Assembly: GCA_002415085.1 (NCBI GenBank)
Contig: DIBV01000007.1
Span: 38,708 to 102,707 of the forward strand
Reading direction: 5' to 3'
Length of the DNA: 64,000 nt
From: Arsukibacterium sp. UBA5043
GTDB lineage: Bacteria; Pseudomonadota; Gammaproteobacteria; Enterobacterales; Alteromonadaceae
The notes under the pieces: model-generated
Told to the model about the DNA's origin: nothing
The model's database searches: none
The model's input: the letters and a program-made list of their open reading frames with translations, nothing else
In this document: positions 37,621 through 47,781 of the stretch, in pieces
Numbering within the stretch: the stretch's first letter is position 1
Layout: every line of letters begins with the position of its first letter
Made by a program: the position numbers and the translations under genes

Positions 37621-39210
37621 TCAGCTGGCCTGGGCGGTTAAATATTCTTCGTAAGTACCAACAAAATTACGTATATCCTGGTTGGTTATTTCAATGATCC
37701 GGCTGGCCAGAGATGACACAAACTCGCGGTCATGACTGACAAAAATCAGGGTGCCTTTGTAATGTTCCAGCGCCATATTCAATGACTCAATAGATTCCAT
37801 ATCCAGGTGGTTAGTGGGTTCATCCATCACCAGAATGTTGGGCCGCTGCAGCATTAACTTACCAAACAGCATTCTGCCCTTTTCGCCACCTGACAGCACT
37901 TTCACCGACTTTTTAATTTCATCCTGTGAGAATAATAAACGGCCTAAAATGCCCCGGATAGCCTGCTCATCATCTGAGGGCTGTTTCCATTGACTCATCC
38001 AGTCAAATAAACTCATTGCCTCAGAAAATTCATGAGCATGGTCCTGCGCGTAATAGCCAATTTTGACATTTTCAGACCATTTCACGACACCTGATTCCGG
38101 CTTTAGATCACCCATCAGACACTTTAATAGCGTGGTTTTACCGATACCGTTGGCACCTAAAATAGCGACTTTTTCACCAACCTCTACCGTCAAATTAAGA
38201 TTTTTAAGCAGATGCAGGTCAGTAAAGCTTTTATTAAGCCCTTCTACTTCCAAGGCTAAGCGATAAAGTTGTTTTTGCTGCTCAAAGCGGATAAACGGGT
38301 TTACCCTACTGGATGCTTTTACTTCTTCTAACTGAATTTTATCAATTTGTTTAGCACGTGATGTTGCCTGCTTGGCTTTCGAGGCGTTAGCCGAGAACCG
38401 GCTTACAAAGGTTTGTAACTCGGCAATCTGAGATTTTTTCTTGGCGTTATCGGATAGCAAACGCTCGCGGGCCTGCGTAGCGGCAAACATATATTCATCG
38501 TAGTTGCCCGGGTACAACCGCAGCTCACCGTAGTCGAGGTCAGCCATATGGGTGCAGACGCTGTTTAAAAAGTGCCGATCGTGCGAAATAATAACCATTG
38601 TGCTATTGCGCTCGGTCAGAACATTCTCCAGCCAGCGAATAGTATTGATATCCAGGTTATTAGTTGGTTCGTCCAGTAACATAATTTCCGGATCAGCAAA
38701 CAGCACCTGAGCCAGTAAAACCCGCAGTTTAAAACCGGGTGCGATGGCTGACATCAGCCCAAAATGTTGCTCTACCGGAATACCGACGCCAATCAGCAAC
38801 TCGCCAGCTCTTGACTCAGCGGTGTAACCATCCATTTCGCCAAATGCAACCTCTAAGTCGGCTACTTTCATGCCGTCTTCTTCGCTCATCTCGCTGCTAC
38901 TATAGATACGGTCGCGTTCTTCCTTGACTGCCCATAATTCGTTGTGGCCCATGATCACAGTATCAATAACGGAATACTGTTCAAAAGCAAATTGATCCTG
39001 ATGCAATTTAGCGACCCGGTGATTTGGCTCTACCGAAACATTGCCGGCTGTTGGTTCCAATTCGCGACTAAGAATTTTCATAAATGTCGATTTACCACAA
39101 CCATTCGCCCCGATCAGGCCATAACGGTTACCCTCACCGAATTTAATGGAAATGTTTTCGAACAACGGCTTGGCGCCGAATTGCATTGTAATATTGGCAG
39201 TTGAGATCAC
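37621..39210 (-). CDS. ybiT: ABC-F ATPase YbiT
   Basis: Ribosome-associated ABC-F protein with two nucleotide-binding domains and no membrane segment, near-identical in layout to E. coli YbiT (529 versus 530 residues). Walker A motifs are [14 protein letters not shown] (~36-49) and [14 protein letters not shown] (~351-364); the second signature is [16 protein letters not shown]. The interdomain linker contains the charged [20 protein letters not shown]. The start is GTG at 39210, giving [12 protein letters not shown] as in homologues. The longer frame begins inside the eda terminator and was rejected. Confidence 0.9.
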   Translation of the reverse strand: MISTANITMQFGAKPLFENISIKFGEGNRYGLIGANGCGKSTFMKILSRELEPTAGNVSVEPNHRVAKLHQDQFAFEQYSVIDTVIMGHNELWAVKEERDRIYSSSEMSEEDGMKVADLEVAFGEMDGYTAESRAGELLIGVGIPVEQHFGLMSAIAPGFKLRVLLAQVLFADPEIMLLDEPTNNLDINTIRWLENVLTERNSTMVIISHDRHFLNSVCTHMADLDYGELRLYPGNYDEYMFAATQARERLLSDNAKKKSQIAELQTFVSRFSANASKAKQATSRAKQIDKIQLEEVKASSRVNPFIRFEQQKQLYRLALEVEGLNKSFTDLHLLKNLNLTVEVGEKVAILGANGIGKTTLLKCLMGDLKPESGVVKWSENVKIGYYAQDHAHEFSEAMSLFDWMSQWKQPSDDEQAIRGILGRLLFSQDEIKKSVKVLSGGEKGRMLFGKLMLQRPNILVMDEPTNHLDMESIESLNMALEHYKGTLIFVSHDREFVSSLASRIIEITNQDIRNFVGTYEEYLTAQAS

Positions 39211-39280
39211 TAAAAGGTCCGCTACAGATTGTACTGGATGAAAAAGGTGCGCCACTATACGCGCTTTACGTGATAAATTC

Positions 39281-39304
39281 AAAAAAACCGGCATCTCAGC
39301 CGGT
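39281..39304 (-). terminator. Rho-independent terminator after eda
   Basis: On the minus strand, ACCGGC-TGAGAT-GCCGGT is followed by seven T. It closes the zwf-pgl-edd-glk-eda unit and lies just upstream of ybiT. Confidence 0.88.
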
Positions 39305-39343
39305 CATTTTCGATTTTAATCATCGACTGCTGCAAACACTGGA

Positions 39344-39997
39344 TTAGTTGTCTTGCGATGCCCTTTTTACCGCAACCCGTGTTAGTTCAGTGATCATAAA
39401 CCAATTTTTTTCACTAACTGCAGTATCTGGCACTATCCAGGAACCGCCGACACAACTAACGTTAGGCAATGCCAGATATTCCAGATAGTTCTTTTCATTA
39501 ATTCCGCCAGTAGGACAAAACCGAATATCTGAAAACGGACCATAAATCGATTTTAACGTTTTTACGCCACCAGCGGCTTCTGCCGGAAAAAACTTAAAAT
39601 GGGTATAGCCCAGGCCGGTACCTTCCATTAGCTCAGAAATACTGGCAATTCCCGGGATCAATGGAATAACGGAGTCTTTACCAGCTTGGAGTAACTCCCG
39701 GGTCAGGCCGGGACTAATCGCAAATTTCGCGCCTGCTGCAATGACCTGTTCCAACTGGGCGGCAGTGGTAACCGTACCGGCTCCTACAATGGCCTCAGGT
39801 ACTTGCTCTGCCAGCAACTTGATAGCATCTAACGCCACCGGTGTTCGCAGGGTTACCTCCAGTACTTTAATACCACCAGCTAACAGCGCTTTTGCCATAG
39901 GTACGGCGTCTGCCAGATCTTTAATTACAATAACCGGAACTACTGCACCTTGTGCAAATAATTCAGCAGGTTGGAGCTGCCAATTCTCAAATGCCAT
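39344..39997 (-). CDS. eda: KDPG / KHG aldolase
   Basis: Cleaves 2-keto-3-deoxy-6-phosphogluconate to pyruvate and glyceraldehyde-3-phosphate, the last Entner-Doudoroff step. It is a 217-residue (beta/alpha)8 barrel. The Schiff-base lysine lies in YTHFKFFPAEAAGG (~residue 136), with the catalytic Glu in KVLEVTLRTP near 45. GAGTVTTAAQLEQVI and PTGGINEKNYLEYLAL are family markers. It is the last gene of the block, 3 bp after glk. Confidence 0.96.
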   Translation of the reverse strand: MAFENWQLQPAELFAQGAVVPVIVIKDLADAVPMAKALLAGGIKVLEVTLRTPVALDAIKLLAEQVPEAIVGAGTVTTAAQLEQVIAAGAKFAISPGLTRELLQAGKDSVIPLIPGIASISELMEGTGLGYTHFKFFPAEAAGGVKTLKSIYGPFSDIRFCPTGGINEKNYLEYLALPNVSCVGGSWIVPDTAVSEKNWFMITELTRVAVKRASQDN

Positions 39998-40000
39998 AGA

Positions 40001-40972
40001 TTAACTCGCCAAAGATTGTTTTAAGTAAACTGCTGCACCAAGTAAACCTGGCTGGGGCGCAGTCACGATATAAGTGGCGATCTGGCGATTAAACGCACTA
40101 AACCGACCTTTTGCTTCAAAACGGGTTCTGAATTCGCTCGCTGCCATTAGTGGCAGTAATTTAGGAGTGATACCACCGGCTACATAGACGCCACCAAACG
40201 TACTGAGTGTAAGCGCCAGATCGCCGGCTATACTGCCCAGGCTGGCAAAAAATTGTGCCACGGTGGCGCTGGCAAGTTCAGAAGACCCAGCCAGTGCCAG
40301 GCTGCCAATTTCACCGGCTGATAATGGGGCAATGTCCAGCTGGCGATGCAATGCAAGTGCACGATATATCGCCTCAAGCCCCGGCCCTGATAGCAGACGC
40401 TCTGGCGATACATGGCCATATTCTTTACATAATACCTGCTGAATAAACCATTCCTGTTCGGTTTGCGCCGCCCAGTCCACGTGGCCGCCTTCACCTGGTA
40501 ATGGAACAAACTGACCGTTAACATTAATCAAATGGGCAACACCCAAGCCAGTACCTGCACCCAGCACAGCCATGGGTAGATGAGGTTGTGCTGTGCCGTT
40601 ACCAATCTGAACTTTATCGCCCTTGGTCAACGCAGGCAGGCTCATCGCTACGGCGGTAAAATCATTCATCACCAGTAAACGGTTTAAGCCAAGTTGTTGC
40701 TGCATCGCACTGACCGAAAAATGCCAGTGAAAATTGGTCATGCTGATAGTATCACTCGTCACCGGACAGGCAATGGCAATAGCAACATGTTTCAAATCAG
40801 TAAGTGCTTGTTCTTGCTGATAATGCACCAATGCATCAGCCAGGCTGGCAAAGGTGGCACAGGGATAAACTGCGACTTTATCCAGGTTCAGGCTGGTCAG
40901 GTTCACCCTGCTGAAACGGGCATTAGTGCCGCCAATGTCAGCAACAATTGCGTAATCGACATCGTTAGCCAT
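40001..40972 (-). CDS. glk: Glucokinase
   Basis: Phosphorylates glucose to glucose-6-phosphate with ATP. The phosphate-binding motif [17 protein letters not shown] lies at residues ~8-24, and [14 protein letters not shown] follows near 135. The catalytic aspartate is in [13 protein letters not shown], and [16 protein letters not shown] is the usual substrate loop. At 323 residues it is the bacterial Glk length. Its start overlaps edd by 8 bp, so it is made from the same transcript and feeds glucose-6-phosphate to zwf. Confidence 0.95.
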   Translation of the reverse strand: MANDVDYAIVADIGGTNARFSRVNLTSLNLDKVAVYPCATFASLADALVHYQQEQALTDLKHVAIAIACPVTSDTISMTNFHWHFSVSAMQQQLGLNRLLVMNDFTAVAMSLPALTKGDKVQIGNGTAQPHLPMAVLGAGTGLGVAHLINVNGQFVPLPGEGGHVDWAAQTEQEWFIQQVLCKEYGHVSPERLLSGPGLEAIYRALALHRQLDIAPLSAGEIGSLALAGSSELASATVAQFFASLGSIAGDLALTLSTFGGVYVAGGITPKLLPLMAASEFRTRFEAKGRFSAFNRQIATYIVTAPQPGLLGAAVYLKQSLAS

Positions 40973-42797
40973 GCAAATGTTCCTCAGTCACGAACAAACT
41001 GCAGGCGCCCTGCTCTGCTCCACTTAACTGAGCGCGCATTGCACCAAACATTTCCCGACCCATACCATAAAAATTATGACTTAGATCCGCTTGAGCCTGC
41101 TCTCTGGCATTAAATTCGCTCTCATCAACCAACACCTCAAGCTTGCCGCTATTACCATCCACCAGGATCATATCACCGGTTTTAATCCGGCCAATGGCAC
41201 CGCCATCTACCGCTTCTGGCGTGACATGAATTGCAGCAGGAACTTTACCTGAAGCACCGGACATTCTGCCGTCAGTAACCAAAGCCACTTTAAAGCCCCT
41301 GTCCTGTAACACGCCAAGCGGTGGTGTCAGTTTATGCAGTTCTGGCATACCACATGCTTTGGGGCCCTGAAAACGCACCACCACGATGCAATCTTTATTA
41401 AGCTCGCCGGATTTAAACGCAGCGTCTAATTCATGCTGACTTTGAAATACCACAGCGGGTGCTTTAATGACTTCCGTGCCATCACGCAACGCTGAGGTTT
41501 TTAAGATGGCGCGGCCGATATTGCCCGATAACACTTCTAAGCCGCCATGGCTTTTAAACGGTTTAGCAACGGTAGCAAGCACGTCGGGGTCAAGAGATTG
41601 CGCTGGCGCATCTACCCAGTGCAATTTGCCATCTTTTAGCAGTGGTTGCTGGGTGTACCGACGTAAACCGGGCCCTGCGATCGTCTGAACATCTTCATGT
41701 AACAAGCCCGCGTCCAGTAACTCGCGGATCAACAATGCCATGCCGCCAGCATGCTGAAAATGGTTAATATCAGCCTGACCATTGGGGTAAATCCGGGTAA
41801 GCAATGGTGTTGCAGCAGAGAGTTCTGCAAAATCATCCCAGTTAACGATATAACCCGCTGAGCGCGCTACAGCAACCAGGTGCATGGTATGATTAGTAGA
41901 GCCGCCAGTGGCCAATAAGCCAACAATGCCATTGACGAGAGCTTTAGCGTCAACAAGTTTTCCAACTGGTAAATACTCATTACCTAATTGAGTTAACCGC
42001 GTAACCTGGCGAGCGGCAGCTTTGGTTAACTCATCGCGCAGCGCGCTACCGGGGTTAACAAAAGAAGATCCTGGCAAATGCAGGCCCATCATTTCAACGA
42101 CTAACTGATTCGAGTTAGCTGTACCATAAAAGGTGCAGGTGCCTGCTGAGTGGTATGATGCTGACTCTGCTTCCAATAATTCTTCTTTACCGACTTTGCC
42201 CTCAGCGAACAATTGACGAACCCTGGCTTTTTCTTTATTCGGAATACCAGAGGGCATTGGCCCGGCGGGTACAAATACAAAAGGTAAGTGACCGAAACTC
42301 AATGCTGACATGAGCAAGCCTGGCACGATTTTGTCGCAAATACCAAGCATCAAACCGCCATCAAACATGTTGTGCGACAACCCCACCGCTGCCGACATGG
42401 CGATAATATCGCGACTCAGTAAACTTAACTCCATGCCAGGCTGGCCCTGGGTAACTCCATCACACATAGCCGGTACACCACCAGCGAACTGGGCGACGCT
42501 ACCGACATCGTTAACCGCCTGCTTAATTATTTCAGGATAAGCCTCATACGGCTGATGTGCCGACAACATATCGTTGTACGAAGAAATAATGCCTATATTA
42601 GCTTTGGTCAGGCTTCGTAAGTCAGCTTTGTCCTGCTTATTGCAGGCGGCAAAGCCATGCGCCAGATTACCGCAACTTAACACACCGCGATGCGGGCCTT
42701 TCTGGCCCGCTTCTTCTATGCGTGCCAGATAAATAGCGCGGCTTTTGCTGCTGCGGGCAATAATACGATCGGTTACCCGTTGAATAACAGGATTCAT
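40965..42797 (-). CDS. edd: 6-phosphogluconate dehydratase
   Basis: Entner-Doudoroff enzyme that dehydrates 6-phosphogluconate to KDPG using a [4Fe-4S] cluster. At 610 residues it is close to E. coli Edd (603). Cluster cysteines are expected in [17 protein letters not shown] and [18 protein letters not shown], and the C-domain has [20 protein letters not shown]. The ATG at 42795-42797 follows AGAGGAAG. An in-frame start upstream would add 40 unrelated residues read through pgl and was rejected. It lies between pgl and glk. Confidence 0.96.
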   Translation of the reverse strand: MNPVIQRVTDRIIARSSKSRAIYLARIEEAGQKGPHRGVLSCGNLAHGFAACNKQDKADLRSLTKANIGIISSYNDMLSAHQPYEAYPEIIKQAVNDVGSVAQFAGGVPAMCDGVTQGQPGMELSLLSRDIIAMSAAVGLSHNMFDGGLMLGICDKIVPGLLMSALSFGHLPFVFVPAGPMPSGIPNKEKARVRQLFAEGKVGKEELLEAESASYHSAGTCTFYGTANSNQLVVEMMGLHLPGSSFVNPGSALRDELTKAAARQVTRLTQLGNEYLPVGKLVDAKALVNGIVGLLATGGSTNHTMHLVAVARSAGYIVNWDDFAELSAATPLLTRIYPNGQADINHFQHAGGMALLIRELLDAGLLHEDVQTIAGPGLRRYTQQPLLKDGKLHWVDAPAQSLDPDVLATVAKPFKSHGGLEVLSGNIGRAILKTSALRDGTEVIKAPAVVFQSQHELDAAFKSGELNKDCIVVVRFQGPKACGMPELHKLTPPLGVLQDRGFKVALVTDGRMSGASGKVPAAIHVTPEAVDGGAIGRIKTGDMILVDGNSGKLEVLVDESEFNAREQAQADLSHNFYGMGREMFGAMRAQLSGAEQGACSLFVTEEHLHG

Positions 42798-42807
42798 AAC
42801 ACTTCCT

Positions 42808-43497
42808 CTAATTAGCGGCGTACATAACGGCCACATCAACTTCTGGCTGTTGCAAAATTGCCCGGATCGGCATAGTGCTGACATCGTTGCCCGCCTGGGC
42901 TTTGGTAAGCACCTCAAGCTTGCTCGGACCTACCAGATGAATAAATAACTGCCGGGTATGAAGTAACCTTGGCAAACTGAGCGAAATGCGCTGATGTGGT
43001 GCGGTGGTTGGATTAACCGCCAGTACCGCAGGGGCGTCAGCTGCCAAACCAGCGCTGAGTTCTGCACTGCATGGAAACAATGATGCGGTATGACCATCTT
43101 CGCCCATCCCCAGAATCACGGCGTCAAAAACAGGGAGATCAGCTATCCTTGGTAAAACATCAGCGACGGCCTCTTCTGCAGACACTGCCGGAGCATACAA
43201 ACTGATAAAATTCGCCTTTGCTGCTTTTGCTGTTAATAAGTTTGCTTTAACTAATCGCTCGTTACTGTCTGGTGCATCAACCGGCACAAAACGTTCGTCA
43301 GCCAGCAACACGGTCACGTTATGCCATGCTAAATGTGCTGCTGACAATGCATTAAATAATGCGGTGGGGGTACGGCCACCGGAAACGACCAGATAGGCGT
43401 GACCGCGGGCTGCTATAGCTTCCTGCAGCACGTTTACCAGCTTTGCGGCAAAATCGGTATTCAGCGCCCCGGTATCGGCATATTGATGAAGTTTCAT
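42808..43497 (-). CDS. pgl: 6-phosphogluconolactonase
   Basis: Hydrolyses 6-phosphogluconolactone to 6-phosphogluconate. It belongs to the DevB/SOL family (NagB-like fold), 229 residues. Family motifs are [19 protein letters not shown] near residue 35, [20 protein letters not shown] near 70 and [19 protein letters not shown] near 130. It lies between zwf (upstream, 21 bp) and edd (downstream, 10 bp). Confidence 0.94.
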   Translation of the reverse strand: MKLHQYADTGALNTDFAAKLVNVLQEAIAARGHAYLVVSGGRTPTALFNALSAAHLAWHNVTVLLADERFVPVDAPDSNERLVKANLLTAKAAKANFISLYAPAVSAEEAVADVLPRIADLPVFDAVILGMGEDGHTASLFPCSAELSAGLAADAPAVLAVNPTTAPHQRISLSLPRLLHTRQLFIHLVGPSKLEVLTKAQAGNDVSTMPIRAILQQPEVDVAVMYAAN

Positions 43498-43518
43498 TTA
43501 TATTTCCGCCTAATTCAG

Positions 43519-45000
43519 TTATTCGTCCCAGTTACGCTCATCACGTGCCAACATGGAAATGGAAGCAACCGGGCCCCAGGTGCCAGCCTGATAGGTTTTC
43601 GCTGGCTCGTTGTTGTTTTTCCAGGCATTGAGAATGCCATCAACCCACTGCCAGGCCTGCTCGACCTCATCCCGACGGACAAACAAATACTGATTTCCCA
43701 GCATTGCTTCCAGCAGCAAGCGCTCATAGGCATCAGCAATCCGTTGTGATTTGAACGTTTCATCGAAACTTAAATCAAGTTTACTTTGCTGCAGGCGCAT
43801 GTGTTCACCCAGCCCAGGTATCTTGTTCATTACCTGAACTTCCACCCCTTCGTCGGGCTGCAGCCGAATAATCAATTTATTGGCAGGCAATTCGTTATAG
43901 GTTTCATGAAAAATATTATGAGGTTGTGGTTTAAAGCAGATAACCACTTCACTGTGCTTTTTCGGCATACGCTTACCGGTACGCAGGTAAAACGGCACGC
44001 CTGCCCAACGCCAGTTGTCAATATCAACCTTGATTGCCACAAACGTTTCAGTGCGGCTTCCCTGGCGAGCCCCCTCTTCCTCTAAATAACCCGGCACCTG
44101 CTTTCCTGCAACAAAACCGCTGGCATATTGGCCACGAACGGTTTTTTCCTGCACATTGCTGCTATCTATCCGGCGTAATGCCTTGAGTACTTTAAGTTTT
44201 TCATCACGGATGCTGTCAGCGTCCAATCTGGCTGGCGGTTCCATCGCAATTAAAGATAACACCTGGAGTAAATGATTTTGCACCATGTCACGCATCTGGC
44301 CGGCATCATCATAGTAACTCCAGCGGCCTTCCACCCCGACTTCTTCAGCAACCGTAATCTGTACATGATCTATCGCATTATGGTCCCAGTTTGATGCAAA
44401 AATGGCATTAGCAAAGCGCAGCGCTAATAAGTTAAGCACCGTTTCCTTACCCAGGTAATGATCAATCCGGTAAATCTGACATTCTTTAAAGTGTGCTGCG
44501 ACCTGATCATTAATAACAACTGAAGATGCTAAGTCATGGCCAATGGGCTTTTCAAGCACAACTCTGGATGGCTCGGCTGCTAAGCCTGCGGCAGCCAGAC
44601 CTTTACACAGATCGCCGAATAATGCCGGCGGCGTAGCGAAGTAACTCACCGGAGTACGTTTACTGGCGTCAACCAGTTTGCCGAGTTTCTGATAGTCACT
44701 GGTTTGGGTTAAATCGAGCTGAACATATAAAAGCTTTGCGCAAAGTTGCTGCCAAACCGTCTCATCCAATGTTTCTTTTTTCAGAAACGTGGTTAGATTG
44801 GTTTTTACCATCTCCAGATAGCCAGCATTGTCCATGTCGTCTCGGGCTACCCCGATAATTCTTGAGTCAGCCGCCAGCAAACCGGCTTTTTCAAGTTGGT
44901 ATAAGGCTGGTAGTAGCTTACGCCGTGCTAAATCACCTTTAGTGCCGAATAAAATTAAATCGCAGGCGTTATTCTGGGCATTTTGTGCTGTTGTTGTCAT
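43519..45000 (-). CDS. zwf: Glucose-6-phosphate 1-dehydrogenase
   Basis: First enzyme of the oxidative pentose-phosphate and Entner-Doudoroff routes, oxidising glucose-6-phosphate with NAD(P)+. The nucleotide motif LILFGTKGDLARRKLLPAL is near residues 15-33 and the active-site RIDHYLGKETVLNLLALRFA near 175-195. At 493 residues it has the family length. The ATG at 44998-45000 follows AAGGG. A TTG 15 bp upstream was not used. HexR-type palindromes lie immediately upstream, so repression by HexR is likely. Confidence 0.96.
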   Translation of the reverse strand: MTTTAQNAQNNACDLILFGTKGDLARRKLLPALYQLEKAGLLAADSRIIGVARDDMDNAGYLEMVKTNLTTFLKKETLDETVWQQLCAKLLYVQLDLTQTSDYQKLGKLVDASKRTPVSYFATPPALFGDLCKGLAAAGLAAEPSRVVLEKPIGHDLASSVVINDQVAAHFKECQIYRIDHYLGKETVLNLLALRFANAIFASNWDHNAIDHVQITVAEEVGVEGRWSYYDDAGQMRDMVQNHLLQVLSLIAMEPPARLDADSIRDEKLKVLKALRRIDSSNVQEKTVRGQYASGFVAGKQVPGYLEEEGARQGSRTETFVAIKVDIDNWRWAGVPFYLRTGKRMPKKHSEVVICFKPQPHNIFHETYNELPANKLIIRLQPDEGVEVQVMNKIPGLGEHMRLQQSKLDLSFDETFKSQRIADAYERLLLEAMLGNQYLFVRRDEVEQAWQWVDGILNAWKNNNEPAKTYQAGTWGPVASISMLARDERNWDE

Positions 45001-45020
45001 GTCTGACCCTTGCAATAATA

Positions 45021-45032
45021 TGTAATTTTACA
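45021..45032. promoter_or_regulatory. Palindrome near the zwf start, partial HexR-like site
   Basis: TGTAATTTTACA, with half-sites TGTAA and TTACA, lies about 20 bp upstream of zwf. Its arms are closer than in the full HexR box, so it may be a weak or accessory site. Confidence 0.4.
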
Positions 45033-45082
45033 ACACTTACCGCATACTAACGCGGCCAAATGCCGCTGTAAACCCGATTTGT

Positions 45083-45097
45083 TGTAATTTTATTACA
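45083..45097. promoter_or_regulatory. HexR operator between zwf and hexR
   Basis: TGTAAT-TTT-ATTACA is a perfect 15-bp palindrome that matches the HexR consensus TGTAAT-N3-ATTACA known from Shewanella and other gammaproteobacteria. It sits between divergent zwf and hexR and could control both directions. Confidence 0.85.
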
Positions 45098-45261
45098 TCA
45101 TAACTAATATTTTGACTAATCTTACATATTAAGGCAGCCTTAGCAATGTAATTGCAGTTTTGTGGTAAATTTAATACTGTTTTGTCGGCAGAATTGGTAT
45201 ATAACCAAACAGGCAACAACATTTTTTACCTTAACAACCTTTATAGATCAGGAATTAGTGG

Positions 45262-46119
45262 ATGAATGTACTGGAAAAAATCGTAGGTAGTGTTACCAGC
45301 TTCAGCAAATCTGAGCGTAAAGTTGCTGATGTTATTCTGGCTAATCCACAAATTACTATACACAGTAGTATAGCAGCGCTGGCTAAAATGGCTGATGTCA
45401 GTGAGCCTACCGTTAACCGCTTCTGTCGACGCCTTGATACTAAAGGTTTTCCTGATTTTAAATTGCATTTAGCGCAGAGCCTTGCCAATGGTACACCTTA
45501 TGTAAATCGCCACGTTGAAGAAGAGGATGGCCCGGAGGCTTACACAGCGAAAATTTTTGAATCCACTATGGCGGCATTAGATACCGCAAGGCAACATGTT
45601 GATATTAATACTATTAATCGAGCAGTTGATGTATTAACGCAAGCTAAAAAGATCTCGTTTTTTGGCCTGGGTGCTTCGGCATCCGTTGCCCATGATGCCC
45701 AGAATAAATTTTTCCGTTTTAATGTTCCCGTAGTGTGTTTCGATGACATTGTCATGCAGCGAATGTCGGCAATAAACAGTTCAGATGGTGACGTGGTGGT
45801 ATGTATCAGCCATACCGGGCGGACAAAAAATCTGTGTGATATCGCCGCTATAGCGCGGGAAAACGATGCTACGGTAATTGGCATTACCGCCTATGACAGC
45901 CCGTTGGCGCGTGAGTGTACCCTGGTGTTGTCTTTAGATGTACCAGAAGATACCGACATGTACATGCCTATGGCTTCACGCGTGGCGCAATTGGTGCTAA
46001 TTGATATTCTGGCCACAGGCTTTACCTTACGCCGGGGCAGCAAATTCCGTGAGAACCTGAAGAAAGTCAAAGACAGCCTTCGTGGGTCACGCTTTGAAAA
46101 GAAAGACTTTAACAATTAA
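45262..46119 (+). CDS. hexR: HexR family transcriptional regulator
   Basis: RpiR-type regulator of central carbon metabolism, known to respond to KDPG. An N-terminal helix-turn-helix, DVSEPTVNRFCRRLDTKGF, lies at residues ~51-69. A C-terminal SIS sugar-phosphate domain includes ISFFGLGASASVAHDAQNKF and GDVVVCISHTGRTKNLC. At 285 residues it is the standard HexR length. It lies divergent from zwf and upstream of pykA, with matching operators in front of both. It is expected to repress zwf-pgl-edd-glk-eda and pykA until KDPG builds up. Confidence 0.95.
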   Translation: MNVLEKIVGSVTSFSKSERKVADVILANPQITIHSSIAALAKMADVSEPTVNRFCRRLDTKGFPDFKLHLAQSLANGTPYVNRHVEEEDGPEAYTAKIFESTMAALDTARQHVDINTINRAVDVLTQAKKISFFGLGASASVAHDAQNKFFRFNVPVVCFDDIVMQRMSAINSSDGDVVVCISHTGRTKNLCDIAAIARENDATVIGITAYDSPLARECTLVLSLDVPEDTDMYMPMASRVAQLVLIDILATGFTLRRGSKFRENLKKVKDSLRGSRFEKKDFNN

Positions 46120-46194
46120 TAACAATAGATATCCCGTCAGCAGGTTGAGCAACTGCACCAACCTGTCACGTTTAAGCTTAATGTCGCTGTATTC

Positions 46195-46209
46195 TGTAAT
46201 AAAATTACA
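46195..46209. promoter_or_regulatory. HexR operator upstream of pykA
   Basis: TGTAAT-AAA-ATTACA is a perfect 15-bp HexR-type palindrome 48 bp before the pykA start. Together with the site in front of zwf it defines a local HexR regulon. Confidence 0.85.
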
Positions 46210-46257
46210 CTACACTAAAGAACGTGTAAGATCCGCGTTCAACAGCAGGAGCATCTG

Positions 46258-47694
46258 ATGCCAAGAAGAACCAAAATAGTCGCAACCCTCGGCCCCGCAA
46301 CCAATACCCAGCAATCTATAGAAAAGCTTATCAGTGCCGGTGCTTCCGTGTTCAGGCTTAACTTCTCTCATGGCAGTGCTGATGATCACCGGGAACGGGC
46401 CGCGATGGTAAGAGCAGCGGCAAATAAACTGGGCGCGCATGTCGCCATACTGGGCGATCTTCAGGGGCCAAAAATTCGGGTGTCGACCTTCAAAGAAGGC
46501 GCCGTGTTGCTAGCTGAGGGCCAGCAGTTTGTGTTGGACGCCGGACTTGCTAAAGGCGAAGGCGATCACCATCAGGTCGGAATTGATTACAAAGCGCTGC
46601 CACAGGATGTCAGCGATGGCGACCTATTATTACTTGACGATGGTCGGATCCAGCTAAAGGTAGAGCGCGTAGACGGTGATCGGGTGTATACCATCGTTAC
46701 GGTTGGCGGCAAACTGAGTAATAACAAAGGCATTAACCGGCAAGGCGGCGGATTAACTGCCCCTGCCCTGACTGAAAAAGACAAAGCAGATATTGTTACG
46801 GCTGCAGAAATAGATGTCGATTTTCTGGCTGTGTCATTTCCACGTAGTGGTGATGACATGCGTCTGGCTCGTGAATTAGCGCGTGCTGCCGGATCAGAAG
46901 CCCGTTTAATGGCAAAAATCGAGCGAGCCGAAGCAGTAGCCGACAATGAAACCCTGGATGATATTATCCGGGCCTCTGATGCGGTGATGGTGGCGCGGGG
47001 TGATCTAGGGGTGGAAATCGGCGATGCCGAGTTGGTTGGCCAGCAAAAAAGAATTATCGCCCGTTCCCGCCAGCTTAACCGGGTAGTCATTACTGCAACC
47101 CAGATGATGGAAAGCATGATTGAAAGCCCGATGCCCACCCGGGCTGAGGTAATGGATGTTGCTAATGCAGTGCTCGATGGTACTGATGCGGTGATGTTAT
47201 CTGCTGAGACAGCGGCAGGTAAATATCCAACAGAAACGGTCAAGGCGATGGCCCGTGTTTGCGATGGCGCTGAAAAACACCCCAGCGTGCAAATTTCAAA
47301 ACACCGGATGGATGTTGCCTTTACTGAAATCAGCGAAACTATCGCGTTATCTGCAATGTATGCGGCGAATCATTTATCTGATATTAAAGCAATTATAGCG
47401 TTAACAGAGTCGGGCTACACGGCGAAGCTGATGTCGCGTATTACCTCCCCTCAGCCAATTTATGCGTTATCACGGCATGAGAAAACATTAAATAAAATGG
47501 CGCTATATCGGGGGGTCTACCCGGCATTTTTTGATAGCACCGCACTTGTTGAACAGTCATTGGCTGATGCTGCGATTGCTGCCATTCGACAGCAGGCAGG
47601 CCTTAAAAGCGGCGATCTGGTTATTATGACCCATGGTGACGCCATGGAAACGATTGGCGCTTCAAATACTTGCAAAATTGTTCAGGTAAAATAG
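46258..47694 (+). CDS. pykA: Pyruvate kinase II
   Basis: Converts PEP and ADP to pyruvate and ATP. The start [15 protein letters not shown] and [16 protein letters not shown] (residues ~32-47) are class-typical. The catalytic lysine region is [19 protein letters not shown], with the metal site in [12 protein letters not shown], and [20 protein letters not shown] follows near residue 280. At 478 residues it matches E. coli PykA (480). A HexR operator precedes it and a very strong hairpin follows. Confidence 0.96.
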   Translation: MPRRTKIVATLGPATNTQQSIEKLISAGASVFRLNFSHGSADDHRERAAMVRAAANKLGAHVAILGDLQGPKIRVSTFKEGAVLLAEGQQFVLDAGLAKGEGDHHQVGIDYKALPQDVSDGDLLLLDDGRIQLKVERVDGDRVYTIVTVGGKLSNNKGINRQGGGLTAPALTEKDKADIVTAAEIDVDFLAVSFPRSGDDMRLARELARAAGSEARLMAKIERAEAVADNETLDDIIRASDAVMVARGDLGVEIGDAELVGQQKRIIARSRQLNRVVITATQMMESMIESPMPTRAEVMDVANAVLDGTDAVMLSAETAAGKYPTETVKAMARVCDGAEKHPSVQISKHRMDVAFTEISETIALSAMYAANHLSDIKAIIALTESGYTAKLMSRITSPQPIYALSRHEKTLNKMALYRGVYPAFFDSTALVEQSLADAAIAAIRQQAGLKSGDLVIMTHGDAMETIGASNTCKIVQVK

Positions 47695-47730
47695 TCATTT
47701 GTTATTTCTTCTGACATAAATTACAGCAAT

Positions 47731-47773
47731 AGCTGCAACAAAAAAGGGCCGATGGCCCTTTTTTGTTGCAGCT
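47731..47773. terminator. Bidirectional terminator between pykA and the EamA gene
   Basis: A perfect 20-bp inverted repeat, AGCTGCAACAAAAAAGGGCC / GGCCCTTTTTTGTTGCAGCT, with a 3-base loop. The GC core is flanked by A and T runs, so it terminates in both directions. It lies between two convergent genes. Confidence 0.95.
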
Positions 47774-47781
47774 GACCCGGG

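Noticed and set aside
39211-39294. 28-residue N-terminal extension of YbiT starting at 39294
   Set aside because: That start lies within the eda terminator hairpin, and homologues begin at the GTG at 39210.
40228-40524. Open frames opposite or within glk, edd, zwf, pykA and the RND permease genes
   Set aside because: They lie entirely inside well-supported genes in other frames and have no ribosome site or recognisable domain; they are coding shadows.
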